DNA of 64,000 bases. It comes from Kitasatospora aureofaciens (GTDB lineage: Bacteria > Actinomycetota > Actinomycetes > Streptomycetales > Streptomycetaceae). Every line of letters starts with the position of its first letter. The first letter of the stretch is position 1. Both the position numbers and the translations under genes were made by a program. The DNA lies in NCBI RefSeq assembly GCF_001188955.3, contig NZ_JPRF03000076.1, forward strand, positions 186,001-250,000, read 5' to 3'. This document shows, piece by piece, positions 35,152 to 45,421 of this stretch. Below the pieces are notes generated by a model that was given only the letters and a program-made list of their open reading frames with translations, was not told the origin of the DNA and did not search any database.

Positions 35152-36297
35152 TCAGACGCGGTGCGGGGCCTTCGGGCGCTCGGAGGGCGTCGGGCGCTCG
35201 GGAGTCGGCTGGTCGGTGAGCCTCGGGTAGTCGGTGAAGCCGGTGGCCGTCTGGCCGTAGAGGTGGGTCTCGTCGACGGGGGTGAGCGGGGCTCCGGCGG
35301 CGAATCGTTCCGGCAGGTCCGGGTTGGCGATGAAGGCGCGGCCGTAGGAGACCAGGTCGGCGAGTCCGGCGGCGAGCACCGCTTCGCCGCGTGCGCGGTC
35401 GGTGGCGTCGCGGTTCTCGCCCACGTTGGCGATCAGCGGGCCGGACCAGCGGGGGCGCAGGGCGGCCAGGGCCGGGTAGTCGTCGTTGTCGGTGAGGTGG
35501 AGGTAGGCCAGGCCGAGGCCGTCGAGCTCGGCCAGCAGCGCCCGGTAGACCGGCGCCGGGTCGGCCTCGTACATGCCGAACTGCGGGTTGCCGGGGGAGA
35601 GTCGCAGACCTAGGCGGTGCGGGCCGACGGCCTCGGCGACGGCGGTGACCAGCTCGACCGGGAAGCGGAGCCGGTTCTCCAGGGTGCCGGGGCCGTACTC
35701 GTCGGTGCGCAGGTTGGTGTTGTCGGCGAGGAACTGGTGGATCAGGTAGGAGTTGGCGCCGTGCAACTCCACGGCGTCGAAGCCGGCCGCCAGGGCGTTG
35801 TGGGCGGCGGTGACGTGGTCGGCGACGGTGCGCCGGATCTCGGCGCGGGTCATCTCGCGCGGGGTGACGGCCTCGGCCTTGCCGCCGTCCCGGACGTGCA
35901 CCGGGCCGGGGGCGGGGACGGCGGAGGGGCCGGCCGGGACGTCGCCGAGCAGCCGGTTCAGGGGGTGGCCCTGGCGGCCGCCGTGCATCAGCTGGGCGAC
36001 GATCCGCCCGTCGGCCGCGTGCACCGCCTCGGTGACGGTGCGCCAGCCGGCCACGTGGGCGGCAGTCTCCAGGCCGGGCAGGCGCCAGCCGGACTGCCCC
36101 TCCCGGCTGGGCCAGATGCCCTCGGTGACGATCAGGCCGGCGCTCGCGCGCTGGGCGTAGTACTCGGCGACGATGGGCAGCGGCGTACCGTCCTCGGCGG
36201 CCCGGTAGCGCGTCATCGGGGCCATCACGACGCGGTTGGGCAGGTCGAACTCGCCGAGGCGGTACGGGCTGAGCAGCGATTCGGTGGTGGTCGTCAT
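35152..36297 (-). CDS. Alkene reductase, Old Yellow Enzyme family (NemA-like)
   Basis: A 381-residue FMN flavoprotein. The start SPYRLGEFDLPNRVVMAPMTR, the LMHGGRQGHP loop, the substrate-binding pair in ELHGANSYLIHQFL and the C-terminal LVSYGRAFIANPDLPERF are diagnostic. The enzyme reduces activated C=C bonds of electrophiles, nitro-compounds or maleimides. The ATG at 36297 sits only 6 bases from a -10 element, so the transcript is probably leaderless. A 22-bp palindrome in the promoter spacer implies control by a MerR-family activator encoded elsewhere. Confidence 0.93.
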   Translation of the reverse strand: MTTTTESLLSPYRLGEFDLPNRVVMAPMTRYRAAEDGTPLPIVAEYYAQRASAGLIVTEGIWPSREGQSGWRLPGLETAAHVAGWRTVTEAVHAADGRIVAQLMHGGRQGHPLNRLLGDVPAGPSAVPAPGPVHVRDGGKAEAVTPREMTRAEIRRTVADHVTAAHNALAAGFDAVELHGANSYLIHQFLADNTNLRTDEYGPGTLENRLRFPVELVTAVAEAVGPHRLGLRLSPGNPQFGMYEADPAPVYRALLAELDGLGLAYLHLTDNDDYPALAALRPRWSGPLIANVGENRDATDRARGEAVLAAGLADLVSYGRAFIANPDLPERFAAGAPLTPVDETHLYGQTATGFTDYPRLTDQPTPERPTPSERPKAPHRV

Positions 36298-36303
36298 GCC
36301 GGT

Positions 36304-36335
36304 ACCGTAGAACCTGACACTGGTGTCAGGTTCAA
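36304..36335 (-). promoter_or_regulatory. MerR-type promoter with long spacer and palindromic operator
   Basis: On the minus strand the hexamers TTGAAC (36330-36335) and TACGGT (36304-36309) flank a 20-bp spacer, longer than normal. A perfect inverted repeat, AACCTGACAC-TG-GTGTCAGGTT (36311-36332), fills the spacer. This is the layout of MerR-family promoters, where the activator twists the DNA to realign the hexamers. The start codon begins only 6 bp past the -10. Confidence 0.7.
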
Positions 36336-36898
36336 CCTCCGGGGCGGACCGTCGGGGCGGCGCGCGAGGTCTCGGTGAGGACAACTCCTCGACACCGTAG
36401 AGGAATTCCGCCATTCGCCGAACTCGGCGGTGGCGCCCGGGAGGTGGAACAGGCCGCCCGCCGTCACCACGCCCACCCGGATCGGCCACTGGGTGACCGT
36501 GCGGAAAGGGCGTCGAGCGGGGCGGGCAAGGGGCGGGCCCGGGTCCAGGGGGGGGGGCGGCGGTGACGATGTTGCATGGCGGCGCGTCGGCCGGGCAGTC
36601 GGCGGACGGCGTCCCCAATGGCCCGTTGGCCCCAGGTGGCCGGTCCGGAGCCGGACCGGCCGGACGAGGACGCGGTCTCCAGCAGTTGGCGTGTGGTCGG
36701 CGCGTGGCCCGCCGTTGGACGGTGGTTCGGGACGTCGGTGCCGGTGCGTCGGGGGCGCGGGTGCCGCTGGGGGGAGTGTGGCGCACGGGCTGCCGGGTGT
36801 CGCGGGGCGGTCCGCGCTCGCGCAGCGACGTCCGGTGTTCCGGCTGGGGTTCCGGGCCGAGGGTGCCGGGCTGGGGTCCAGACCGGGGTTCCGGAACT
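36336..36898. other. Non-coding stretch between divergent genes
   Basis: No gene is recognised between the alkene reductase and MFS genes apart from the regulatory sites described. The short ORFs here are shadow-like. A run of nine G residues lies near 36549. Confidence 0.4.
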
Positions 36899-36929
36899 AT
36901 CTCGACGTGAAGTATCTTGATGTCGAGAT
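36899..36929 (+). promoter_or_regulatory. MarR-like operator boxes upstream of the MFS gene
   Basis: ATCTTGA-TG-TCGAGAT (36914-36929) is a near-perfect palindrome, and ATCTCGA at 36899 begins a second half-site 15 bp earlier; ATCTCGAC and GTCGAGAT also form perfect 8-bp outer arms. This resembles MarR-type boxes of streptomycetes. No MarR gene lies in the neighbourhood. Confidence 0.6.
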
Positions 36930-36958
36930 TGATGGTGGACGCGAAACGAGGGCCTGTC

Positions 36959-38251
36959 ATGCGGGGGAACGGACTGTGGGCGCAGCTGCGGCGGCCGCCG
37001 GGTGGGCGGGACGCGCGGATCATGCTGCTCGCACAGGGCGTGGACCGGACCGGCAGCGGAGTGTGGGCGGCCGCCTCGGTGCTGTACTTCACCTACGTGT
37101 GCGGGATGGACGCCGGACGGCTCGGGCTGCTGCTCGGCGTGGGCGCCGTCGCGGGGATCGTCGGTTCGCCGCTGGCCGGTCGGGCGGCCGAACGGCTGCC
37201 GGTGCGCGGACTGCTGATCGGCTGCCACCTGCTGCGGGTGGCCACCATGGGCCTGCTGCTGGTGGTCGACCACTTCGCCGCGCTGCTGCTGTCGGTCGCC
37301 CTGACCTGCCTGGCCGAGCGCGGGGCCAAGACCCTGGAGATGCTGTTCGCCACCCGGATCGCGGGCGAGCGGCGGGCCACGTACCAGGCGCTGTTCCGCA
37401 GCGTGGCCAACGGCGGCTACGCGGTCGGTACGGGCTTCGCGGCGATCGGTCTGGCGGTCGGGAGCACGACCGCGTACCGGGCGCTGATCGTGGCCAACGC
37501 GCTCTCCTACCTGCTGGCGGCCGCGCTGATCCGGCGCACGGCGGAGCCGGCGGGGCGCGGCCTGGTCGCGGCGGTGCCCTCGCCCGCCCAGGAGGCGGCC
37601 GGCGGCGGGCCCGCGGCCGTACCGAGCCCCTGGCGCGACCGCGGCTACCTGCTGTTCGTCCTGCTGGACCTGCCGATGTGCCTGGACGACTCGGTCCTCA
37701 ACGTCGGTCTGCCACTGTGGCTGATCCACCACACCGGGGCGCCGCACGCCGTCGTCCCGGCCTTCCTGACCGTCAACACCGTGCTGGTGGTGGTGCTGCA
37801 ACTGCGCGTCTCCGCCTGGGCCGAGAACCCGCGCGGGGCGACCACGGCGGTCGGCTGGTACGGGTTGACACTGCTCGCGAGCTGCGCGTTGATCGCGCTC
37901 TCCACCGGCGGAGGGCCGTTGACCGCCTCGCTCGTCCTGCTGGCCGCCGCGGCGCTGGTCACCCTCGCGGAGCTGATGCGCTCGGTGAGCTCCTGGGAGC
38001 TGGCGGTCAGCCTGGCGCCGCCGCGGGCCAAGGCCTCCTACCTGGGGGTGGCGGGGATGTCCCAGTCGGTCCAGAAGTCGGTGGGGCCGATGCTGCTGAC
38101 CGGCGTGGTGATGGCGGCGGGCCCGGCGGGCTGGTTGGCGCTCGGTGCGGCGTCCACCGGCCTGGCCGCGGTGCAGCGCCGGGCGAGCCTGCGGCGGCTC
38201 GCGGCGCTGGAGGCGTCGGCGGGGGCGTCGGCGGCGGCGGTCGTTGGCTGA
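36959..38251 (+). CDS. Major facilitator superfamily transporter
   Basis: A 430-residue, 12-helix MFS protein. The first part DARIMLLAQGVDRTGSGVWAAASVLYFTY and the loop GSPLAGRAAERLPVRGLL are typical of actinomycete MFS exporters. A 25-residue loop (AGRGLVAAVPSPAQEAAGGGPA) separates the halves. The ATG at 36959 is chosen because an in-frame ATG at 36917 lies inside the operator at 36899-36929; GAGGG precedes it. Substrate unknown; a MarR-type box suggests induction by a small phenolic or similar compound. Confidence 0.88.
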   Translation: MRGNGLWAQLRRPPGGRDARIMLLAQGVDRTGSGVWAAASVLYFTYVCGMDAGRLGLLLGVGAVAGIVGSPLAGRAAERLPVRGLLIGCHLLRVATMGLLLVVDHFAALLLSVALTCLAERGAKTLEMLFATRIAGERRATYQALFRSVANGGYAVGTGFAAIGLAVGSTTAYRALIVANALSYLLAAALIRRTAEPAGRGLVAAVPSPAQEAAGGGPAAVPSPWRDRGYLLFVLLDLPMCLDDSVLNVGLPLWLIHHTGAPHAVVPAFLTVNTVLVVVLQLRVSAWAENPRGATTAVGWYGLTLLASCALIALSTGGGPLTASLVLLAAAALVTLAELMRSVSSWELAVSLAPPRAKASYLGVAGMSQSVQKSVGPMLLTGVVMAAGPAGWLALGAASTGLAAVQRRASLRRLAALEASAGASAAAVVG

Positions 38252-38390
38252 GCGGCCGGTCCCTGGTCGGGGGCGCGGTCCACGTGGCGGTGGTCACGTC
38301 GGCGCCGGACGTGCACTGGGGGCTCACGGTCACCCAGCCGGACGCCTGACCGTCCGGGGGAGGCGATCGCTCCTCCGTGGCGGCTCGCAG

Positions 38391-39479
38391 TCACACCCCC
38401 GCCGTCTGGTCGACGACCGCCCGGATCAGGCCGCGGCGTCCGTGATGGCGCAGTTCGCGGCGCTGGCGGACGGCGCCGTTGCCGCCGCGGTGGAGCTGTT
38501 CGATCAGGCGGGCGACGCGGGCGCGGTCACCGCTCTCCCTGAGCGGACCGGCGAGGTGCGCGAGCAGACCGGCGGTCACCTCGCGGGCCGGGAGCATGCG
38601 GTTGCTGAGCGGGTCGTGGAGAGTGCCGACGGCACCATGGCGGGCGGCGTACCACGCGGTGGCCCGCAGGAACTCCGGAGGCCGGTCCGAGGCCGGACCG
38701 GCGCCCTCCAGGGCGCGGGCGGCGAGCGCGCGGACGAGACCGGCCAACAGGACGGCCTCGTCCACGTGGAGCTGGACGTCCATCGCGCGGACCTCGACCG
38801 TCGGGTAGTGCTGGGACAGCCGGGCCTGCCAGTAGAGCTGGCCGGTGTCGCCGATCAGGCCGGTGCGGACGAGTTCGCCGCTCCGGTGGTCGTAGTCGGC
38901 GGCGTCGGTGAACCGCGGGGGTAGCCCGGCCACCGGCCAGCGGTCGAAGACGATGGTCCGCCAGCTGGCGAACCCGGTGTCACGGCCGCGCCACATCGGC
39001 GAGTTCGCGGCGAGTGCGGTCAGCACCGGCAGCCACGGCCGCAGGGCGTTCAGGACGGTGACACGGTCGTCGGGATCTCGAACACCGACGTGGACGTGCA
39101 TCCCGTTGATCAACTGTTCGTCGGTGAGGGCCGGTGCCTGACGACGCATGCGCAGGTACCGGGGGGTGGGCGTGACGGGCACGGCGAGTCGGTCGACGAA
39201 CGGCGCCGAGCCGACGGCGGCGAGGCGGCACCCGCAGGCCTCCGCCGCCTCCCCGAGGGACAGCCGCAGCCGCAGCAGATGGCCGCCGACCTCGTCGAGG
39301 GAACGGCAGACGGGTGTGGCGACCTCCAGCTGGGCCTGGCTCACCTCGCGCTGGACCTCACCCTCGGTGAGGGCGGACCGACGCGCGGCCGCCTGGACGA
39401 CGCGCGATGCCCGCGAGACGGGCACGCCGGTGACGGGGTCGATCAGGAGGTACTCCTCCTCCACGCCGATGGTGAGCAC
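38391..39479 (-). CDS. Carboxylate-amine ligase, GCS2/YbdK family
   Basis: A 362-residue ATP-grasp-like ligase of the glutamate-cysteine ligase type 2 superfamily. LTIGVEEEYLLIDP opens the fold, QREVSQAQLEVATPVCRSL is the substrate loop, and GMHVHVGVRDPDDRVTVLNALRPWLPVL contains the metal/ATP ligands. Members make a weak gamma-glutamyl-cysteine-like bond; actinomycetes use mycothiol, so the biological product is unclear. The GTG start at 39479 gives the usual N-terminus, but I see no good ribosome-binding site; a GGTTCGAACC palindrome lies at 39504-39513. Confidence 0.88.
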   Translation of the reverse strand: MLTIGVEEEYLLIDPVTGVPVSRASRVVQAAARRSALTEGEVQREVSQAQLEVATPVCRSLDEVGGHLLRLRLSLGEAAEACGCRLAAVGSAPFVDRLAVPVTPTPRYLRMRRQAPALTDEQLINGMHVHVGVRDPDDRVTVLNALRPWLPVLTALAANSPMWRGRDTGFASWRTIVFDRWPVAGLPPRFTDAADYDHRSGELVRTGLIGDTGQLYWQARLSQHYPTVEVRAMDVQLHVDEAVLLAGLVRALAARALEGAGPASDRPPEFLRATAWYAARHGAVGTLHDPLSNRMLPAREVTAGLLAHLAGPLRESGDRARVARLIEQLHRGGNGAVRQRRELRHHGRRGLIRAVVDQTAGV

Positions 39480-40077
39480 GAACTGCGCGTACCCGCACGT
39501 TCGGGTTCGAACCGGTGCGCCGGGGGCCTGCCGCCGCGTTCGCGGACGAGCGGTGAGCCGTGGGTGGTGAGCGGTGAGCCGGCACCGTTTTCCGCGCGGG
39601 GGCCCGGGCAGACGCCGCCCACGGACCAGTCACAGGTACCCGTTCTGGAGGCCCTCGCCGCCTTCCAGGACAATCCGCTGACCGCCTTCACCCCGCCCGG
39701 CCACAGGCAGGGCCGGGGCGTCGACCCCCGAACCCTGCGGGCGCTGGGAGCGGACGTGTTCCGCGCGGACGTGCTGGCCACCGGAGGCCTGGACGACCGC
39801 GGACCCCGAACTGCGCAGCGTACGCGTCACCGTCGAGGAAACCTCCCGCTGAACCGCCGGGCGGCCGGCCGACGGCCGCTTTCCCCGGGGGCTCCGGTGG
39901 CGGGGGCCGCCGCAGTTCTTCCGCCGGTCTTCCGGCGCGGTCACCGGTGCTCCGCCCGGATGCCGCCGGTCGCGGGAACGCGCCGGGCGCCAGGGGCCGG
40001 ATCTCCGGCGCGCCGTTTGCGCACTGACGGCCGGGGTTACCCGAGGAGGGCAGTCCCGACAACGAGGAGTCCATCGC
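39480..40077. other. Gene-poor interval between ligase and catalase
   Basis: No intact gene. It holds the palindrome at 39504-39513, the Orn/Lys/Arg decarboxylase remnant at 39621-39852 and about 220 bp before the catalase start that may carry its promoter; no redox operator was recognised. Confidence 0.4.
39621..39852 (+). pseudogene. Remnant of an Orn/Lys/Arg decarboxylase N-terminus
   Basis: About 60 codons read PVLEALAAFQDNPLTAF, PPGHRQGRGVDPRTL and LGADVFRADVLATGGLDDR, the start of the PLP-fold major domain of Orn/Lys/Arg decarboxylases (the PGHKQG motif). The codon where a start would be expected is ACG (39621). After LDDR the homology ends abruptly; another frame then reads PELRSVRVTVEETSR with a stop at 39850. 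The active-site lysine region is absent, so it is a deletion remnant. Confidence 0.6.
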
Positions 40078-42372
<2,295 letters not shown>

Positions 42373-42670
42373 CAACCCCCTTGCCCCCTCGGCGCCTTCC
42401 CCGCTCTTCGGCACCGCGATGCAGTGGTCGGCTCACACCGCCTCAGCCGGCCCACCGGACCAGTCGACGGGCCGCCGGCCTGGGCCGGTGGTCGCCGTAC
42501 CGGCGGCGGAGCCCGGTCGCCGCCCGGTGCGGTGGGCCCCTCCGGTACCCGGACGGCTCGGACAGGCATCACGTCAGGGAACTCCCCCGACCTTTGACAA
42601 GGGGGCGGACGCCAGCTCATCCGGAGGCGTGAACGGCTGGGGCACGAACGGCAGTTGGACCGGAGGACGG
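42373..42670. other. Intergenic region between convergent genes, no gene seen
   Basis: Between the catalase and amidohydrolase stops, 298 bp contain only short C/G-rich inverted repeats and shadow ORFs. Confidence 0.35.
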
Positions 42671-43636
42671 TCACAGGCGCAGCAGCCGGCGGGCGTTGCC
42701 GGAGGCGATCTTCTGCTTGTCGGCGTCCGGGAGGCGGGTGCGTTCGAGTGCGGTGACGGCCGCGCTCGTCCTCTCGTAGGGGTAGTCGGCGGCGAACAGC
42801 ACGCTGTCCGGGCCGAGTACGCGCACGAGTGCTTCGATCGCCGCCGGGGACAGGACGCCACTGGTCGTGGCGAGCACGTTCGTCCCGAAGTACCGGGACG
42901 GCTCGCGCCGCAGCCGCTGCGGGACGGCGAGGGTGGCGTAGCGGGAATCGAAGCGGGAGAGCTGGAAGGGGAGGAACTCGCCGGCGTGCCCGAGGATCAT
43001 CGTCGCGTCCGGGTGCCGGTCGAACACCCCGGACATGACCACGCGCATGGCGTGGCCGCCGGTGGCGGCCTGCCAGCTCCACAGCGCGCCGTCCAGCTCG
43101 GGGTGGGCGTCGAGGACGTGCCAGCGGTCGGCCGGCGGCATGCCGGGGTGCAGGTACAGCGGTACGCCGAGGTCGCCCAGGGTGGCCCAGACCCGGTCGA
43201 AGGCGGGGTCGTCGAGGTAGCGGCCCTGGATGTGGTCGTTGACGAGCGCGCCTTTGAACCCGAGGCCCTCGACGCTTCGACGCAGTTCCGCGACGGCGGC
43301 GGCCGGGTCCTGGAGCGGGAGCGCCGCGAAGGCGGCGAACCGGCCGGGGTGGGCGTCGACGATCCCGGCGAGGCTGTCGTTGACGTAGCGGGCGTTGTCC
43401 ACCGCGCGGGCCGGGTCGGCTTCCGCCTCGATGCCGGGGACGGTGAGGGAGAGCACCTGCAGGGCGATGCCGTTGGCGTCCATGTCGGGCAGCCGGTACC
43501 GCATGACGTCGGGGAGCCGTGCGGCCATGTCGGCGAGGAAGGCCGGTTCGATGTTGTCCGGCATCGGGAACGGCGGCCGTCGGTCGGCGAGGCCCGGGAT
43601 TGCGATGGCCTCTTCAACTGCGATGTAGCCGCGCAT
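42671..43636 (-). CDS. Amidohydrolase family protein (gamma-resorcylate decarboxylase-like)
   Basis: A 321-residue TIM-barrel metalloprotein. The N-terminus RGYIAVEEAIAIPG fits the EExx metal motif of amidohydrolase-2 proteins, but the usual His at position 10 (EEH) is Ala; some relatives also have EEA. Other ligand motifs are present: LYLHPGMPPAD, MILGHAGEFLPF and FAADYPYE. Relatives are non-oxidative aromatic decarboxylases or hydrolases. ATG at 43636 overlaps the stop of the upstream NAD(P)-binding gene (TGATG), so the two are coupled and likely co-regulated by the TetR protein at 44412. Confidence 0.82.
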   Translation of the reverse strand: MRGYIAVEEAIAIPGLADRRPPFPMPDNIEPAFLADMAARLPDVMRYRLPDMDANGIALQVLSLTVPGIEAEADPARAVDNARYVNDSLAGIVDAHPGRFAAFAALPLQDPAAAVAELRRSVEGLGFKGALVNDHIQGRYLDDPAFDRVWATLGDLGVPLYLHPGMPPADRWHVLDAHPELDGALWSWQAATGGHAMRVVMSGVFDRHPDATMILGHAGEFLPFQLSRFDSRYATLAVPQRLRREPSRYFGTNVLATTSGVLSPAAIEALVRVLGPDSVLFAADYPYERTSAAVTALERTRLPDADKQKIASGNARRLLRL

Positions 43637-44253
43637 CAGACGCGTCCCACCGGGACGAGGATCCTGGCTCCGCGGGTCGGCCGCTCGGCCTCGTCGAGCA
43701 TCAGCGCCGCGACGGTGGCCCGGGAGGCGTGCGGCGGCAGTAGGGGCTTGGCGTAGTCCTCCAGCGGGATGTTGCGGCGGCCGGTGCTGACGCCGCCGGT
43801 CCAGAGGTCGGGGGCGTGGAAGACGGTCGCGCCGCCGTCGAGGGCGATCGCGTCCGCTGCGGCCTTCTCCGTCAGCTCCTCGCCGACGAACGCCTTCATG
43901 ATGCACTGGTAGATCCCTCCGCCGGCGCCGACGGAGGGGCCGGAGCCGAGCGCGCCGAGCCAGAGGGTGCGCACCGGGACCTCGGCGAGGACCCTCGCGC
44001 CGGCGACGAGCGCTCCCGGGCCGTCGCCCTTGCCGATGCCGAGCGCGGAGAGCACCACGTCGACGTCCGTCAGGTCCGGGAACGCGGCGGGGGCGGTGAC
44101 GTCGGCCCGGCGGACCTCGACGTCAGGCCGTCCGTGCACCGCGCCGGTCTGCGGCCGGCGGACCAGCGCGACGACCTCGTGCCCGCGCTGAAGGCCCTGC
44201 TCGACGATGAGGCGCCCGACCCTGCCGGTCGCCCCGAGTACGGCGATGCGCAT
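43636..44253 (-). CDS. NAD(P)-binding protein of the NmrA/atypical SDR type
   Basis: A 205-residue Rossmann protein: MRIAVLGATGRVGRLIVEQGL gives GxxGxxG, EVVALVRRP the dinucleotide 2'-phosphate site and VVLSALGIGKGDG the cofactor loop. No YxxxK catalytic pair is seen, as in NmrA-type sensors and quinone oxidoreductase-like members. A perfect GGGAGGAAGC site precedes the ATG at 44253. It is the first gene of an operon with the amidohydrolase and is divergent from the TetR gene; three operator-like repeats lie between. Confidence 0.82.
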   Translation of the reverse strand: MRIAVLGATGRVGRLIVEQGLQRGHEVVALVRRPQTGAVHGRPDVEVRRADVTAPAAFPDLTDVDVVLSALGIGKGDGPGALVAGARVLAEVPVRTLWLGALGSGPSVGAGGGIYQCIMKAFVGEELTEKAAADAIALDGGATVFHAPDLWTGGVSTGRRNIPLEDYAKPLLPPHASRATVAALMLDEAERPTRGARILVPVGRV

Positions 44254-44269
44254 GCTTCCTCCCGATGAC

Positions 44270-44390
44270 TGAACACCTGTTGGTTATGTAAGTGAACAAG
44301 TGTTGGTAATCGCCTGTCAAGGCGGGGCGGCTTGGCGGCAGGCTGAGTTGGAGGCGGGCGCGCGGGCGGCGGTAGAGTGAACGGGTGTTG
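44270..44390. promoter_or_regulatory. Three TetR-operator-like repeats in the divergent region
   Basis: TGAACA-CC-TGTTGG at 44270, TGAACA-AG-TGTTGG at 44293 and TGAACG-GG-TGTTGC at 44378 share AACA/TGTT arms. The first two are 23 bp apart; the third overlaps the farthest-upstream possible start of the TetR gene. They fit one repressor controlling both transcription units. Confidence 0.65.
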
Positions 44391-44411
44391 CCGAACGCCG
44401 GGAGTACGCCT

Positions 44412-45188
44412 GTGAGCAGCGGAGAGGCCGTCCCGCGCCGACGGAACCCCCGGGGACAGGGGCAGGCCCTCAAGGTCGAACTGGTGGAGGCCGCCGCCCG
44501 GCTGCTGGCCACGCTCGAACGCCCCGAGACGCTCACCCTCCGGCAGGTCGCCCGCGAGGTCGGCGTCGCCCCCGCGAGCATCTACGGGCACTTCGCGGAC
44601 CTGGGCGCGCTCGTCCAGCACGTGCTGCGGCTGCGCTACGACGAACTCGCGGCGGTCATGCACGCGGCGGCGCAGGGTGCCGACGACCCGCTGGCGGACC
44701 TGGTGGGCCGGTGCGCCGCCTACGTGCACTGGGGGGTCGACCACCCCGGGGAGTACCGCACGCTCTTCGGTGGCGGGATGCCCGCCGAGCTGGTGCCCAC
44801 CAACGCGCACGGTGCGGGAGAGGAACTGCTGGGATCCGTCGTCGCCTCGCTGGCCAGCGTCCGGCAGGAGCGGCCGGGGCGCCGGGAAGGCCAGGAAGGC
44901 CAGGGGCCGCGCGGGCCCGAGCAGGAGTGGCAGGCGGGCCTGCTGCTCTGGACCGCTTTGCACGGCCTGGTCGCGCTGTACAACGCGCACGGGAACATGC
45001 CCTGGCCCGATCTCACCGACCTCATCGCACGGACCCTCGCCCTGCACACCGGAAGGACCGTCGACGAGGTCGCGGAGCTCGCCCGGGCGGCGCACCGCGA
45101 ACCGCCCGGTTCCGTGCCCACGCGTGGATCGATGTCGGCGGCGCACCCGTCGACGAACCCGCCGAACCCGCCCACTTCCACCCCCTGA
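44412..45188 (+). CDS. TetR-family transcriptional regulator
   Basis: A 258-residue regulator. The N-terminal HTH is LTLRQVAREVGVAPASIYGHFADLGALV, about residues 45-72, and the C-terminal domain is of the WHG type (CAAYVHWGVDHPGEYRTLFGG). The C-terminus carries an extra Pro/Ser/Thr tail. An in-frame GTG at 44385 lies inside a repeat that looks like an operator, so GTG at 44412 with GGGAG seven bases upstream is preferred. It probably represses itself and the divergent NAD(P)-binding/amidohydrolase operon. Confidence 0.88.
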   Translation: MSSGEAVPRRRNPRGQGQALKVELVEAAARLLATLERPETLTLRQVAREVGVAPASIYGHFADLGALVQHVLRLRYDELAAVMHAAAQGADDPLADLVGRCAAYVHWGVDHPGEYRTLFGGGMPAELVPTNAHGAGEELLGSVVASLASVRQERPGRREGQEGQGPRGPEQEWQAGLLLWTALHGLVALYNAHGNMPWPDLTDLIARTLALHTGRTVDEVAELARAAHREPPGSVPTRGSMSAAHPSTNPPNPPTSTP

Positions 45189-45378
45189 TCACCATCGCGC
45201 CGCATCACCAGGCGGACTGACGGCAGGTCATGGAGCGGCCCTGGCGCCCGGCCCCGACCGTCCGTTCCGCGCAGGGCGGCGTCACCCGTCGCCGGCATTG
45301 CTCCGTCGCTGCTCCGCGGGCCCGCCGCGGACTCCCCCCGGCGGGTGCCCGGCGTTCGCGGCCGCGGGAATGTGACCG

Positions 45379-45389
45379 GTCTGACAGAC
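45379..45389. promoter_or_regulatory. 11-bp palindrome upstream of the ABC/Pip pair
   Basis: GTCTG-A-CAGAC, in a locally A+T-richer stretch 33 bp before the ATPase start at 45422, is a candidate operator. Confidence 0.35.
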
Positions 45390-45421
45390 ATGTCCCGGCA
45401 CGGGCGGGTTACCGGCTGGGG

